A DNA stretch of 43,274 bases from a virus. This document shows positions 1-6,018 of the stretch, piece by piece. The position numbers were made by a program, and so were the translations under genes. Within the stretch, counting starts at the first letter, position 1. Each line of letters starts with the position of its first letter. The notes under the pieces are model-generated. The model made no database searches. It saw nothing but the letters and a program-made list of their open reading frames with translations, and was not told where the DNA came from. The stretch covers positions 1 through 43,274 of the IMG/VR virus record IMGVR_UViG_3300014838_000003; one strand, 5' to 3'.

Positions 1-92
1 AGCCATCGCTGCGGCGGGATGGGACTTACGCAACGCGGTAGAGGCGGAGCGGTTGGCATGGGTGGCCATCGGCCAGTTGGACCCGCCAGACG
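1..92. repeat. Terminal direct repeat, left copy
   Basis: These 92 bases are identical to positions 43183-43274. A reading frame crosses the joined ends without interruption, so this looks like the overlap of a circular or circularly permuted sequence rather than a boundary between genes. Confidence 0.97.
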
Positions 93-199
93 TGGGGGCA
101 GCCCGCCGAGTCGACGCAGCATTCGCCGCCCTCACCTCGCTGGTGATCCAGTCAGCCGTGTTCCCCGTCGAGAGCCACGGCCCTCGGGAGCAAACGTAA
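2..199 (+). CDS. Small protein of unknown function, 3' part (gene continues from 43097)
   Basis: This is the downstream part of a 94-residue gene that starts at 43097 and crosses the joined ends of the circle. The frame enters at codon GCC (2-4) and ends at TAA 197-199. The last A is shared with the ATG of the next gene (TAATG). The protein is Ala/Arg/Trp-rich with no motif I recognise, and it ends with the residues GPREQT. Its neighbour at 42867 ends with the similar GSREQA because both genes stop inside copies of the same 28-nt repeat. The function is unknown. Unbroken reading through the circle join is the main support that it is real. Confidence 0.7.
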   Translation, partial: AIAAAGWDLRNAVEAERLAWVAIGQLDPPDVGAARRVDAAFAALTSLVIQSAVFPVESHGPREQT

Positions 200-210
200 T
201 GAGCGTCAAG
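183..210 (+). repeat. Start-associated repeat, copy F
   Basis: This 28-nt stretch contains CTCGGGAG, TAATG and the first codons of the gene at 199. It matches 43081-43108 at 27 of 28 positions. It supplies the GGGAG ribosome-binding sequence for the start at 199. Confidence 0.85.
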
Positions 211-456
211 GCGCAAGAGTTTTACACGGCGGTCTGCGACGACTGCGGGTCCACCCTGGCCGAGATCATGGACGAGGACGACGGCGGGGGCTGGCGGTTC
301 AACGACGAGGACGCCATCGAGGCGGCTCGGGACATGGACTGGCTGGTCACCGAGGACGGCAAGCACCTGTGCGCGAACTGCCGCACCGACCAGCCCGATC
401 CCGTCGTGGCTCCCGATGCCACCGATTCTCAGACCCAAGCGGAGGAGAAGACGTGA
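199..456 (+). CDS. Small acidic zinc-binding protein
   Basis: This is an 85-residue protein. It carries CDDC at about residues 13-16 and CANC at about 57-60, a two-knuckle zinc-ribbon arrangement with an acidic, Trp-containing segment between. No catalytic motif is visible. The chosen ATG overlaps the stop of the previous gene as TAATG and lies behind GGGAG inside a repeated start-associated sequence. A longer upstream reading has no better start. The C-terminus (TDSQTQ) is encoded by copy A of the repeat family that recurs at neighbouring gene junctions. A nucleic-acid-binding or protein-adaptor role is possible. I cannot assign a function. Confidence 0.75.
   Translation: MSVKAQEFYTAVCDDCGSTLAEIMDEDDGGGWRFNDEDAIEAARDMDWLVTEDGKHLCANCRTDQPDPVVAPDATDSQTQAEEKT
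421..439 (+). repeat. Start-associated repeat, copy A
   Basis: The sequence ACCGATTCTCAGACCCAAG is followed at once by GGAGGAG and the GTG start at 453. Related copies lie at 992, 1555, 1771 and 2222. The repeat is coding here, at the end of the gene at 199. Confidence 0.8.
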
Positions 457-770
457 GCCTTGAATCCCGACTGAGGGAACTGCTCGCGCTGGCTGACGGA
501 GAGGACCCCGAGGACGCGCTAGGGCCGCCACCGTGGACGGTCGAGCAGGCTGCGCCGTGGGAGGCGCGCCACGGGCATGACGTCCGCCTCGGATGCCTCT
601 CGGTGGATTCGTGCGCCGTCGTCGAGGCGGTCCACGAGGCTGCTGTGAACGCTCTCCCGAAGCTCCTGGAGTGCGTGGACCTGCTGCGGGACGTGCAGAC
701 CATCGTGGGCTCGCAACAGTCCCGGGACCGCATCCGTGCTGCTCTAGCATCCCTGGAGGACCCATCGTGA
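453..770 (+). CDS. Hypothetical protein, 105 aa
   Basis: GTG start overlapping the previous stop as GTGA, with GGAGGAG 6 nt upstream, which fixes the start. The protein is largely helical and acidic, with a Leu-rich N-terminus (SLESRLRELLALADGED) and a C-terminal helix of about 40 residues. I see no catalytic motif, membrane segment or paired cysteines. It sits in the early cassette region between a zinc-ribbon protein and the gene before the methyltransferase. Its function is unknown. Confidence 0.72.
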   Translation: MSLESRLRELLALADGEDPEDALGPPPWTVEQAAPWEARHGHDVRLGCLSVDSCAVVEAVHEAAVNALPKLLECVDLLRDVQTIVGSQQSRDRIRAALASLEDPS

Positions 771-1018
771 GTGCGAGAGGTATGAGGCCCACCAACTTCG
801 GCCCCCGGCAGCGAATCAGCCGCCCATCAGGGTGGAGCGTATACGACGATGAGGGGAACCTCATCGGTGACGTGCATGGCGGACGCGCCAGACAGTTCGA
901 CGCGGTGACGCTCAGCGGCAAATTCCTCGGAACCTTCGTCAGCCAGGGCGGGGCGGTCAGGGCTGTCCGACGGGAGGCAGGGGTGACCGACAACACCGAT
1001 TCTCATGCCCAAGACTGA
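767..1018 (+). CDS. Hypothetical protein, 83 aa
   Basis: GTG start at 767 overlaps the upstream stop (GTGA) and has GGAGGA at 755-760. The residues SGWSVYDDEGNLIGDVHGG and the following KFLGTF segment suggest a small beta-rich fold. The C-terminus ends TDNTDSHAQD, encoded by copy B of the start-associated repeat, and overlaps the start of the methyltransferase by 14 nt. I see no enzymatic motif. The function is unknown; as the methyltransferase's direct neighbour it may be co-expressed with it. Confidence 0.7.
   Translation: MSARGMRPTNFGPRQRISRPSGWSVYDDEGNLIGDVHGGRARQFDAVTLSGKFLGTFVSQGGAVRAVRREAGVTDNTDSHAQD
992..1013 (+). repeat. Start-associated repeat, copy B
   Basis: The core ACCGATTCTC (995-1004) runs directly into the ATG of the methyltransferase at 1005. 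It differs from copy A mainly where CAGA has become CATG, which creates the start codon. Confidence 0.8.
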
Positions 1019-1622
1019 GTACCGAACCATCGTCGCGGACCCGCCCTGGCAGCCCGCCCTGGGGGGAACGTGGGGAGCCCGGATCGACAAGGGAAGGGGC
1101 CAGCGGTTCTACCCGCTCATGTCTCTGGCCGAGATCACGGCCCTGCGAGTGCCCGCCGCCGAACAGGCCCACCTGTGGCTCTGGTGCCTCAGTCAGCACG
1201 TCGATTGGGGCTACGAGGTCGCCCGAGCTTGGGGGTTCGAGCCGGTCACTCTGCTGACGTGGTGCAAGCCCGGCCTGGGCGTCGGACGCTTCCGCTGCAA
1301 CACTGAGCACGTCCTGGTGGCCCGACGTGGGAGCCGCCACGGCAACCCATTCGGGCGGGGTGGACGCCACGCTCAGGCCACCGAGGGGACGTGGTTCGAG
1401 TGGCCGAGGGCAGAGCACTCTCGGAAGCCCGACGAGTTCTACGAGCTGGTAGAGCGCCTGTCACCGGCTCCCCGGCTGGAGATGTTCGCTCGCACCTACC
1501 GGGTCGGCTGGGACTGCTGGGGCAACGAGGTCGAGAGCGACATCGAGATCGCCGCTGATAACACCCAACGGAACACCGATTCTCAGACCCAGGAGCGCCG
1601 ATGCCTGAGCCGACCCCGTTGA
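1005..1622 (+). CDS. MT-A70 family N6-adenine methyltransferase
   Basis: This 205-residue protein carries DPPW at residues 12-15, the catalytic motif of MT-A70-type adenine N6-methyltransferases, right after a short beta strand (YRTIVADPPW). Further support is the WLWCLSQ strand, an ARAWGF helix, and a C-terminal block EHSRKPDEFYELVERLSP leading to LEMFAR, typical of the family. The expected reaction is transfer of a methyl group from S-adenosylmethionine to adenine N6 in phage DNA, which could mask restriction sites or alter regulation. No restriction endonuclease or specificity subunit is adjacent, so it looks like an orphan enzyme. The last 30 or so residues (from AADNTQ) read through a repeat copy and look like an appended, non-conserved tail. 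The end overlaps the next gene. Confidence 0.92.
   Translation: MPKTEYRTIVADPPWQPALGGTWGARIDKGRGQRFYPLMSLAEITALRVPAAEQAHLWLWCLSQHVDWGYEVARAWGFEPVTLLTWCKPGLGVGRFRCNTEHVLVARRGSRHGNPFGRGGRHAQATEGTWFEWPRAEHSRKPDEFYELVERLSPAPRLEMFARTYRVGWDCWGNEVESDIEIAADNTQRNTDSQTQERRCLSRPR
1555..1590 (+). repeat. Start-associated repeat, copy C
   Basis: Positions 1555-1584 match 1771-1800 at 27 of 30 bases. The core ACCGATTCTCAGACCC is followed by AGGAG and the ATG at 1601. Here the repeat is coding (tail of the methyltransferase gene). Confidence 0.88.
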
Positions 1623-1774
1623 CCGACGAGCCGCATTGGGCGAAGGACTGGAGCAAGATCGTGTGCCCCGAAGGATGGACCTACGTCACCGACGTGGACC
1701 ACGACGACGGCACCTGCGCCGTGTATCGGGACGACGCCACCGGGAGGACGGTGCATGTCGAGCTTCCCGACTGA
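1601..1774 (+). CDS. Small acidic protein, 57 aa
   Basis: ATG start preceded by AGGAG at 1591-1595 within repeat copy C. The product is Trp/Asp-rich (EPHWAKDWSKIVCPEGWTYV), with a following segment DHDDGTCAVYRDDATGRTVHVELPD that looks like a short beta meander. Two cysteines are present but do not form a zinc pair. The 5' end overlaps the methyltransferase by 22 nt. It ends with TGA inside repeat copy D. It resembles small beta-hairpin proteins common in phages, but I cannot name it. Confidence 0.65.
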   Translation: MPEPTPLTDEPHWAKDWSKIVCPEGWTYVTDVDHDDGTCAVYRDDATGRTVHVELPD

Positions 1775-1807
1775 TAAGACCCAACGGAACACCGAGTATC
1801 GGAGTGC
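1771..1807 (+). repeat. Start-associated repeat, copy D
   Basis: This is the non-coding counterpart of copy C. It begins with the stop of the gene at 1601 and runs through ACCGAGTATCGGAGTGC to just before the ATG at 1816. It provides GGAG as a ribosome-binding site. Confidence 0.88.
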
Positions 1808-1815
1808 AGGCCAAG

Positions 1816-2271
1816 ATGGCTGAGACGACGACGGTGCTGCTCTGCGCCTCTGCGCGAGACAGACTCCCGCACAAGCCCCACGATGAGCCCTTCTACGAGG
1901 GCGAACCGAAACCGGCGTTTCACTGTCCTGGGTTCCCGCCCCTCGGCCTGGACGAGGCCACCCGCACCCCGACCACCGCGGACGAGTGGCGCCAGGTGGC
2001 GGAGACGATGGCCGACGAGGTGGACCGGCTGCGGACCGAGGTGGACCGGCTCACCCGGGACGTGCCAATGGCCGAGTGGGGACCTGATGGCACTTACTGT
2101 CGGACCTGTGGAGGCGTATCCCCCGACTGGTACGACCCTGACTATCACGGGCTCCCCGAGGTAGCCGGTCGGTACCACCGAGGGCACAAGGACGGCTGCC
2201 CTCGGAACACCGAGCCAGCCGCCGATAACCGCCCGGTCAGCACCGACTATCGGGAGCAACCTCATGGGTGA
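1816..2271 (+). CDS. Zinc-binding protein with a short coiled coil
   Basis: This 151-residue protein starts at ATG 1816, downstream of GGAG in repeat copy D. A short heptad-type segment (EVDRLRTEVDRLTRDV, about residues 70-85) predicts a coiled coil. It is followed by a putative zinc site: CRTC, then a HRGH segment and a final CPR. The C-terminus reads into repeat copy E. The coiled coil plus zinc knuckle suggests an oligomeric nucleic-acid- or protein-binding factor, but this is inference. An in-frame upstream start near 1636 would overlap the preceding gene extensively and lacks a ribosome-binding site, so I rejected it. Confidence 0.72.
   Translation: MAETTTVLLCASARDRLPHKPHDEPFYEGEPKPAFHCPGFPPLGLDEATRTPTTADEWRQVAETMADEVDRLRTEVDRLTRDVPMAEWGPDGTYCRTCGGVSPDWYDPDYHGLPEVAGRYHRGHKDGCPRNTEPAADNRPVSTDYREQPHG
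2222..2258 (+). repeat. Start-associated repeat, copy E
   Basis: The core ACCGACTATCGGGAGC (2242-2257) precedes the ATG at 2264. It is more diverged than copies A-D and shares CGGGAGCAA with copies F and G, which links the two sequence types into one family. Confidence 0.7.
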
Positions 2272-2512
2272 CCGGCCGCCACTCAGAAAGTACGCCAAGG
2301 CCCTCGCCGTCGAGGTCCACGCACTCCGACGTCAGCTTGCCACACCGAGGAGCAATGAGGCCGACCGGCCAGTCGCGCCCACTTCACCGCAGGACACCGA
2401 TGACGCGGCATCAAACTGCACCGCTCAGGCGGGTGAGCCACCCGAGGGCTGGACGGCTGGCCGTGAGGTCGGCCCCACGTCCCAGGATACTCGGGTTGAC
2501 AGTGAGTTGTGA
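2264..2512 (+). CDS. Hypothetical protein, 82 aa
   Basis: ATG start behind CGGGAGC of repeat copy E, overlapping the previous gene by 8 nt. The N-terminal 27 residues form a basic helix (LRKYAKALAVEVHALRRQL). The rest is low-complexity, polar and probably disordered (TSPQDTDDAASN and similar). The 3' end runs into the promoter for the next operon. No family recognised. Compositionally it is the weakest gene in this block, and the overlapping +1 frame is almost equally open. Confidence 0.5.
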   Translation: MGDRPPLRKYAKALAVEVHALRRQLATPRSNEADRPVAPTSPQDTDDAASNCTAQAGEPPEGWTAGREVGPTSQDTRVDSEL

Positions 2513-2525
2513 CGTGAGCTACAGT
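2496..2525 (+). promoter_or_regulatory. Sigma70-type promoter for the recombination operon
   Basis: TTGACA (2496-2501), an 18-nt spacer, and TACAGT (2520-2525). Transcription would start about 2532-2533, at the ATG at 2533, so the message may be leaderless. Two copies of CAGTGAGT (2500-2507 and 2522-2529) flank the spacer and could be an operator. Confidence 0.65.
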
Positions 2526-2532
2526 GAGTGAC

Positions 2533-2877
2533 ATGACACAGACCATCACCGACATCACCGGCACCGGGGGCGCAGAGAGCCCCGAACCGACCCTGCGGCT
2601 CTGGGACATTCGCCACGGCTACCTCAACGTCGCGGCCCGCCGCGCGCTCTTCGACGGCGCACTCAGCGGCCGGGTCCAATGGGTGCGGATCGACGAGACC
2701 GGGCAGATTGGGCTGTACGCCGCGGGTGATGCGGCCGGGCCGACCGTCAAGGTGCAGCCCACGGGGCAACTCACCGTGCGCCCGCTCACCCGGCGGGTTC
2801 CGGGCGGCGATTACCCCGTCACCCTGCGGCTCGTCCAGCAGATCGGCGTCCTGTGGGTCGCGGGGAAGGCGTTGTGA
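2533..2877 (+). CDS. Hypothetical protein, 114 aa, first gene of the recombination operon
   Basis: I choose ATG 2533 (MTQTITDITG) because it coincides with the predicted transcription start. A GTG at 2524 lies inside the -10 box and has no ribosome-binding site. The protein has a central block LRLWDIRHGYLNVAARRALFDGALSGRVQWVRID and a beta-rich C-terminal half. No catalytic motif or cysteines are visible. Its stop overlaps the next start (GTGA), placing it in one operon with the Cas4-like, RecT-like and VRR-NUC genes. A role as a DNA-metabolism accessory is plausible from position only. Confidence 0.7.
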   Translation: MTQTITDITGTGGAESPEPTLRLWDIRHGYLNVAARRALFDGALSGRVQWVRIDETGQIGLYAAGDAAGPTVKVQPTGQLTVRPLTRRVPGGDYPVTLRLVQQIGVLWVAGKAL

Positions 2878-3200
2878 CCGTCTGCCGTCACCCGGGCTGC
2901 GAGAACGAGGCGACCCAGCTCGCCTCGCGCGCCGGGGTCGTGCTCGCGGCGGTCTGCGCGGACCACCCCGAGGACTTCCGGCCGCTCACCGAGTACCACG
3001 ACCACCACTTAACCGTCGCGGAGCGCCTGCTGGTTGACAAGATCGAGGCGCTCGTCAAGTTCCGCACCACGCTCGCCAACGTCAAGCTCACCGACCTGAC
3101 CGTGAGCGACATGGCGATGGACATCGTCTCCGCGCTCTTCGGTCCCCACTGGCGGGGCACGGTGCGCGAGCATCTGGATGAGATCGAGGTGTTCCGGTGA
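2874..3200 (+). CDS. Zinc-finger-like protein, 108 aa
   Basis: GTG start at 2874 overlaps the upstream stop by 4 nt. The N-terminus has CRHPGC followed about 24 residues later by CADH, a C-x4-C ... C-x2-H zinc-binding pattern seen in small phage and actinobacterial DNA-associated proteins. The remaining 75 residues form helices (LTVAERLLVDKIEALVKFRTT and others) without enzymatic residues. It sits directly upstream of the Cas4-like nuclease with GTGA coupling, so it may be an accessory of the recombination or replication complex. That link is inferred from position. Confidence 0.75.
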   Translation: MTVCRHPGCENEATQLASRAGVVLAAVCADHPEDFRPLTEYHDHHLTVAERLLVDKIEALVKFRTTLANVKLTDLTVSDMAMDIVSALFGPHWRGTVREHLDEIEVFR

Positions 3201-4045
3201 GAATCCGCCAGGCTGCCGCTTGCGACGTTCGCTCCATTCTCGACGCCGCCTTCGCGGTGCGGGACACCGACCCCGGCTTCTTCGCCATGTGGCTGCGGGA
3301 CGCGCTGGCGAGCAGCGAGGAGCACGTCACCCCTCCGGCTGACGATTGGGTCCACTACGCCTCGGCCATCTCGGGATGCCTCCGGCGCAGCGTCTTCGAG
3401 CGCGACCCGGCTGTCGTTCCCGAGGAGTTGCGGGTCGAATCCCGCTCGACCTTCATCATCGGCGACCTCTACCACGCGCTCCTCCAGATGGGCCTCGCGG
3501 TCCACCCCGACTACGTCCTGCTCGCCCACGAGGTCGGCGGGCGCATCCAGGACGGGCGGGCGATGGCGACCCGGCTGTCGGCCCGCTGCGACGCCGTCTT
3601 CGAGTTCGAGGGCCACGTCGCCCTCATCGAGATCAAGACCGAAAGCCCGTTCGCCCCCAAGATGCGCCGCGCCGACGCCACCGCGGCGGGCCGCGACCAC
3701 ACCGCCCGCCCCGAGCACGTCGACCAGCTCACGGCGACGGCTTGGGTCCTGAGCTTCACGCACCCGCACCTGACGATCGGGAGCGGGTGGGTGGTCTACG
3801 TCAACAAGGCCGATGGGGACATCGACCAGCAGCAGGTCCCCATCGACGACGTTCACCGCATCGCGGCGCTCGTGAACGGCCGCGACCGGGCCTGGGAGGA
3901 CTTCACCTTCGAGGGCGATGGCGGGCTGCCCGAGCGGCTGAAGAGCTACCCCGGCGGGCTGTGCGCCCCCCGATCCACCACCGACCCCAGGGGGAAGTGG
4001 TGCCAATACCGCACCCACTGTTCTGAGGTGATCGACCGTGCCTGA
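3197..4045 (+). CDS. Cas4/RecB-like exonuclease with a probable Fe-S cluster
   Basis: This 282-residue protein matches the PD-(D/E)XK layout of Cas4/RecB-family nucleases. It has motif I GDLYH (89-93), a core Asp at about 132 (SARCDAVFEF), E145-x-K147 (LIEIKTE), and a QxxxxAW motif near 177-183. Four cysteines, C61 (SGCLRR) and C256, C269, C275 (C-terminal, WCQYRTHC), are placed as in Cas4 and AddB, where one N-terminal and three C-terminal Cys hold a 4Fe-4S cluster. It would degrade DNA ends to make single strands for annealing. The start is GTG at 3197, overlapping the previous stop. The gene immediately downstream encodes a RecT-like protein, giving an exonuclease/annealase pair like lambda Red. 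No CRISPR array or cas1/cas2 is nearby, so a CRISPR-adaptation role is unlikely. Confidence 0.88.
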   Translation: MRIRQAAACDVRSILDAAFAVRDTDPGFFAMWLRDALASSEEHVTPPADDWVHYASAISGCLRRSVFERDPAVVPEELRVESRSTFIIGDLYHALLQMGLAVHPDYVLLAHEVGGRIQDGRAMATRLSARCDAVFEFEGHVALIEIKTESPFAPKMRRADATAAGRDHTARPEHVDQLTATAWVLSFTHPHLTIGSGWVVYVNKADGDIDQQQVPIDDVHRIAALVNGRDRAWEDFTFEGDGGLPERLKSYPGGLCAPRSTTDPRGKWCQYRTHCSEVIDRA

Positions 4046-5291
4046 CCAGGAAATCATCGAGGCCCCGGCGCCGCGCGCGGGCGTGGTGGGCGAGGGCCTG
4101 GAGCGCCTCGTCCCGCAGGACATGGCCCAGCTCGCCTGGATGGCGAAGACGCTCGCGTCCAGCGGCATGTTCCTGAAGTCGCTGGCCCAGGGCAGGAACG
4201 TTCCGCTCAACGCGGCCGAGACGTTCGTGGTCATGCAGGAGGGTATAGGGCTCGGGCTGTCTCCGCTCCAGGCCCTCCGCGAGATCGCCGTGGTCGAGAG
4301 CCGCGGGCGCCTGACCACCATCCCCAGCGCGCGGGTGGTGAGCGGGCGCATCCAGGCCGACCCTCGGCTGGAGAGCTGGGAGGCGACCGGCGACGCCACC
4401 AGCTTCACCGTGAAGGCGAAGCGGAAGGGCAGGCCCGCGATCGAGGTGACCGTCTCGGTCGAGGAGTTCTCCCAGGCCGAGGTCAACCGCCACCTGGAGC
4501 ACCTGGAAGACTGGCTCTTCGCCCGCGCGGTGCGGCGCCTGGCCCGGCGCGGCTTCTCGGACATGCTGCTCGGCATCTACGTCGGCGGCGAGCCCGAGGT
4601 TGTGGACGCGGTCGCGGTCAACGTGGCCGCCTTGGAGCGCGATGCGGGGACGGACGGCGTCTATGGCCGTCACGACGACGGCGGCTCCTGGATTCTGTGC
4701 GGCGGCCCGAACGGCGGCGCCTACCTGCGCTGTGAGCGGTGCGGCGCGACCTCCCCGCCGCCCCAGGAAATCCGCGACGTCATGCGGGGACGCGCGGAGG
4801 AGTACCGCATCGAAGCCCCGGCGCCGACGCAGAGCCCCACCCAGCCGCCGCTGGAGGAGGGGGAGCGCCCAATCGCCCCTGCGGACCTGGAAGGCGTCGC
4901 CACGGCCGTCCCAGAGGCGCCGGAGGGCCTCCCCCCGATCGGCAACCCGGTCCCCGGGGTGCCCCACCCCATCGACGTTCCCGACATCGACCCCGAGAGG
5001 GGGGAGGAGGTGATGCCCGATCCAGACGCCATGGCGTCCAGACCCGATGCAACGGCGCCCCCGGCCGAGACCGCACAAGAGGCCGGGGGCGTACTGGACC
5101 GCAACGACGCCATCGCAAGGCTGATGGAGCGGATCGGGGAGATGCGCCACGGGCCCGCCGAGGTGAAGGCGGAGCTGAAGAACGCCCTGGCCCAGATGGG
5201 CTGGCAGGAGCGGACGCCGCTGGGCGGCTGGGTGGTTGCCCAGACCGACGAGGTCGTCCTCGACCTGGCGTTGAAGCTGGGGGTGGCGTGA
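4038..5291 (+). CDS. RecT-like single-strand annealing protein
   Basis: This is a 417-residue protein. Residues about 30-115 fit the RecT-type annealase pattern: MAKTLASSGMF, then VVMQEGIGLGLSPLQALREIAVVESRGRLT (GxGLGLxPxQAL...I.V..GR.t), then a strand/loop region and SVEEFSQAEV. Residues about 222-240 hold CGG and CERC, a small zinc-ribbon-like insert that is not a usual RecT feature. The C-terminal 150 residues are Pro/Ala-rich and probably flexible, ending in a folded helical segment. It should anneal complementary strands made by the upstream Cas4-like nuclease, in recombination or replication of the genome. Start is GTG at 4038, overlapping the nuclease gene by 8 nt. Confidence 0.78.
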   Translation: MPDQEIIEAPAPRAGVVGEGLERLVPQDMAQLAWMAKTLASSGMFLKSLAQGRNVPLNAAETFVVMQEGIGLGLSPLQALREIAVVESRGRLTTIPSARVVSGRIQADPRLESWEATGDATSFTVKAKRKGRPAIEVTVSVEEFSQAEVNRHLEHLEDWLFARAVRRLARRGFSDMLLGIYVGGEPEVVDAVAVNVAALERDAGTDGVYGRHDDGGSWILCGGPNGGAYLRCERCGATSPPPQEIRDVMRGRAEEYRIEAPAPTQSPTQPPLEEGERPIAPADLEGVATAVPEAPEGLPPIGNPVPGVPHPIDVPDIDPERGEEVMPDPDAMASRPDATAPPAETAQEAGGVLDRNDAIARLMERIGEMRHGPAEVKAELKNALAQMGWQERTPLGGWVVAQTDEVVLDLALKLGVA

Positions 5292-5605
5292 ACGTCGGGA
5301 TGACCGAGGACCAGCTCCTCACCGCCGTCCTGGCCCTCGCGAAGAACCTGGGATGGCGTTCGCTCCACATCCGTCCTCCGGCCAGCGCCCGGTCCACCGT
5401 CCAGGGCGACGGCAAGGGCTTTCCTGATCTCCTGCTCATAAGGGGCTCCGAGATTCTGGTCGCGGAGTTGAAGGACGCCACCGGCCGCGTCGACCCCAGG
5501 CAGCGCGCCTGGCTCAACGCCTTCGAGGCGGCGGGATTCCCCGCCTACGTATGGCGCCCCGCGGACTGGCTGTGGGCGATCCCGTCGGTTCTACTCGGCC
5601 ACTAG
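5288..5605 (+). CDS. VRR-NUC domain nuclease
   Basis: This 105-residue protein consists of one VRR-NUC domain, a PD-(D/E)XK nuclease type found in Holliday-junction resolvase-like and repair enzymes. Visible motifs are GKGFPDLLLI with D47, E60-x-K62 (LVAELKD), and the QRAWL helix followed by AGFPAYVWRPADW, the usual C-terminal signature. A branched-DNA or structure-specific nuclease role fits with the preceding nuclease and annealase. I chose GTG 5288 because it overlaps the upstream stop; ATG 5300 is an alternative. The stop TAG shares the tetranucleotide CTAG with the stop of the convergent minus-strand gene, leaving no space between the two transcription units. Confidence 0.88.
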   Translation: MNVGMTEDQLLTAVLALAKNLGWRSLHIRPPASARSTVQGDGKGFPDLLLIRGSEILVAELKDATGRVDPRQRAWLNAFEAAGFPAYVWRPADWLWAIPSVLLGH

Positions 5606-6018
5606 AACAGCCGCGGCCAGTTGAAGACGATCGCGAGCATCTGCTCGACGATGAAGGCGGCGACGGTCCCACAGGTTGCAATGATGGCGATGGCCCCCCG
5701 CTTGATCCAGGTCGAGATGCCGTCGATGCGGTTGCGGAGGTCGCCCAGCATCCCTACCTCGTTGGGGTACTTCTCGGGGTCGTCGCGGCCAAAGAGGCGG
5801 TTGGCCATCCACCGCTGGTCGAGTTGGGAGGCCGCCTCCACGGAGACGGCGAGGTCGCGCGCTGCGGCAGCCTGCCCTCCCAGGTCGGCGATGAGGCCGA
5901 GGACGCAGGTACACCATGCGGCGTTGGGGACGCCGCCCTCGATGCAGCGACGGCAGTTGTCGACGCGGAGCTGGAACTCGCGCTCGCTACGGGACCAGTC
6001 GGAGGTGGAGGCCGTCAC
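5602..6018 (-). CDS. Membrane protein with C-terminal transmembrane segment (holin-like candidate)
   Basis: This 138-residue protein has a soluble N-terminus with a CxxC pair (VDNCRRCIEGG) and a second one (WCTC). A helical region LGDLRNRIDGIS leads into one hydrophobic segment at about residues 106-132 (IKRGAIAIIATCGTVAAFIVEQ), and the protein ends NWPRLF. A short amphipathic helix before a C-terminal anchor is found in XhlA-like holin accessory proteins, but the main lysis genes lie at 34414-35768, so a structural or membrane-targeting role is equally possible. It is the last gene of the late operon. GTG start at 6018, directly behind the stop of the tail gene. Confidence 0.7.
   Translation of the reverse strand: MTASTSDWSRSEREFQLRVDNCRRCIEGGVPNAAWCTCVLGLIADLGGQAAAARDLAVSVEAASQLDQRWMANRLFGRDDPEKYPNEVGMLGDLRNRIDGISTWIKRGAIAIIATCGTVAAFIVEQMLAIVFNWPRLF

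Noticed and set aside
1-92. T7-like physical terminal repeat
   Set aside because: A gene reads through the joined ends exactly once in frame, which fits a circular sequence better than fixed repeats.
3197-4045. Cas4-like gene as part of a CRISPR system
   Set aside because: There is no repeat-spacer array and no cas1, cas2 or effector gene anywhere in the window. The RecT-like neighbour explains it better.
2888-4576. 562-codon open frame on the minus strand
   Set aside because: It is antisense to the Cas4-like nuclease and RecT-like genes, whose motifs and coupled starts are clear.
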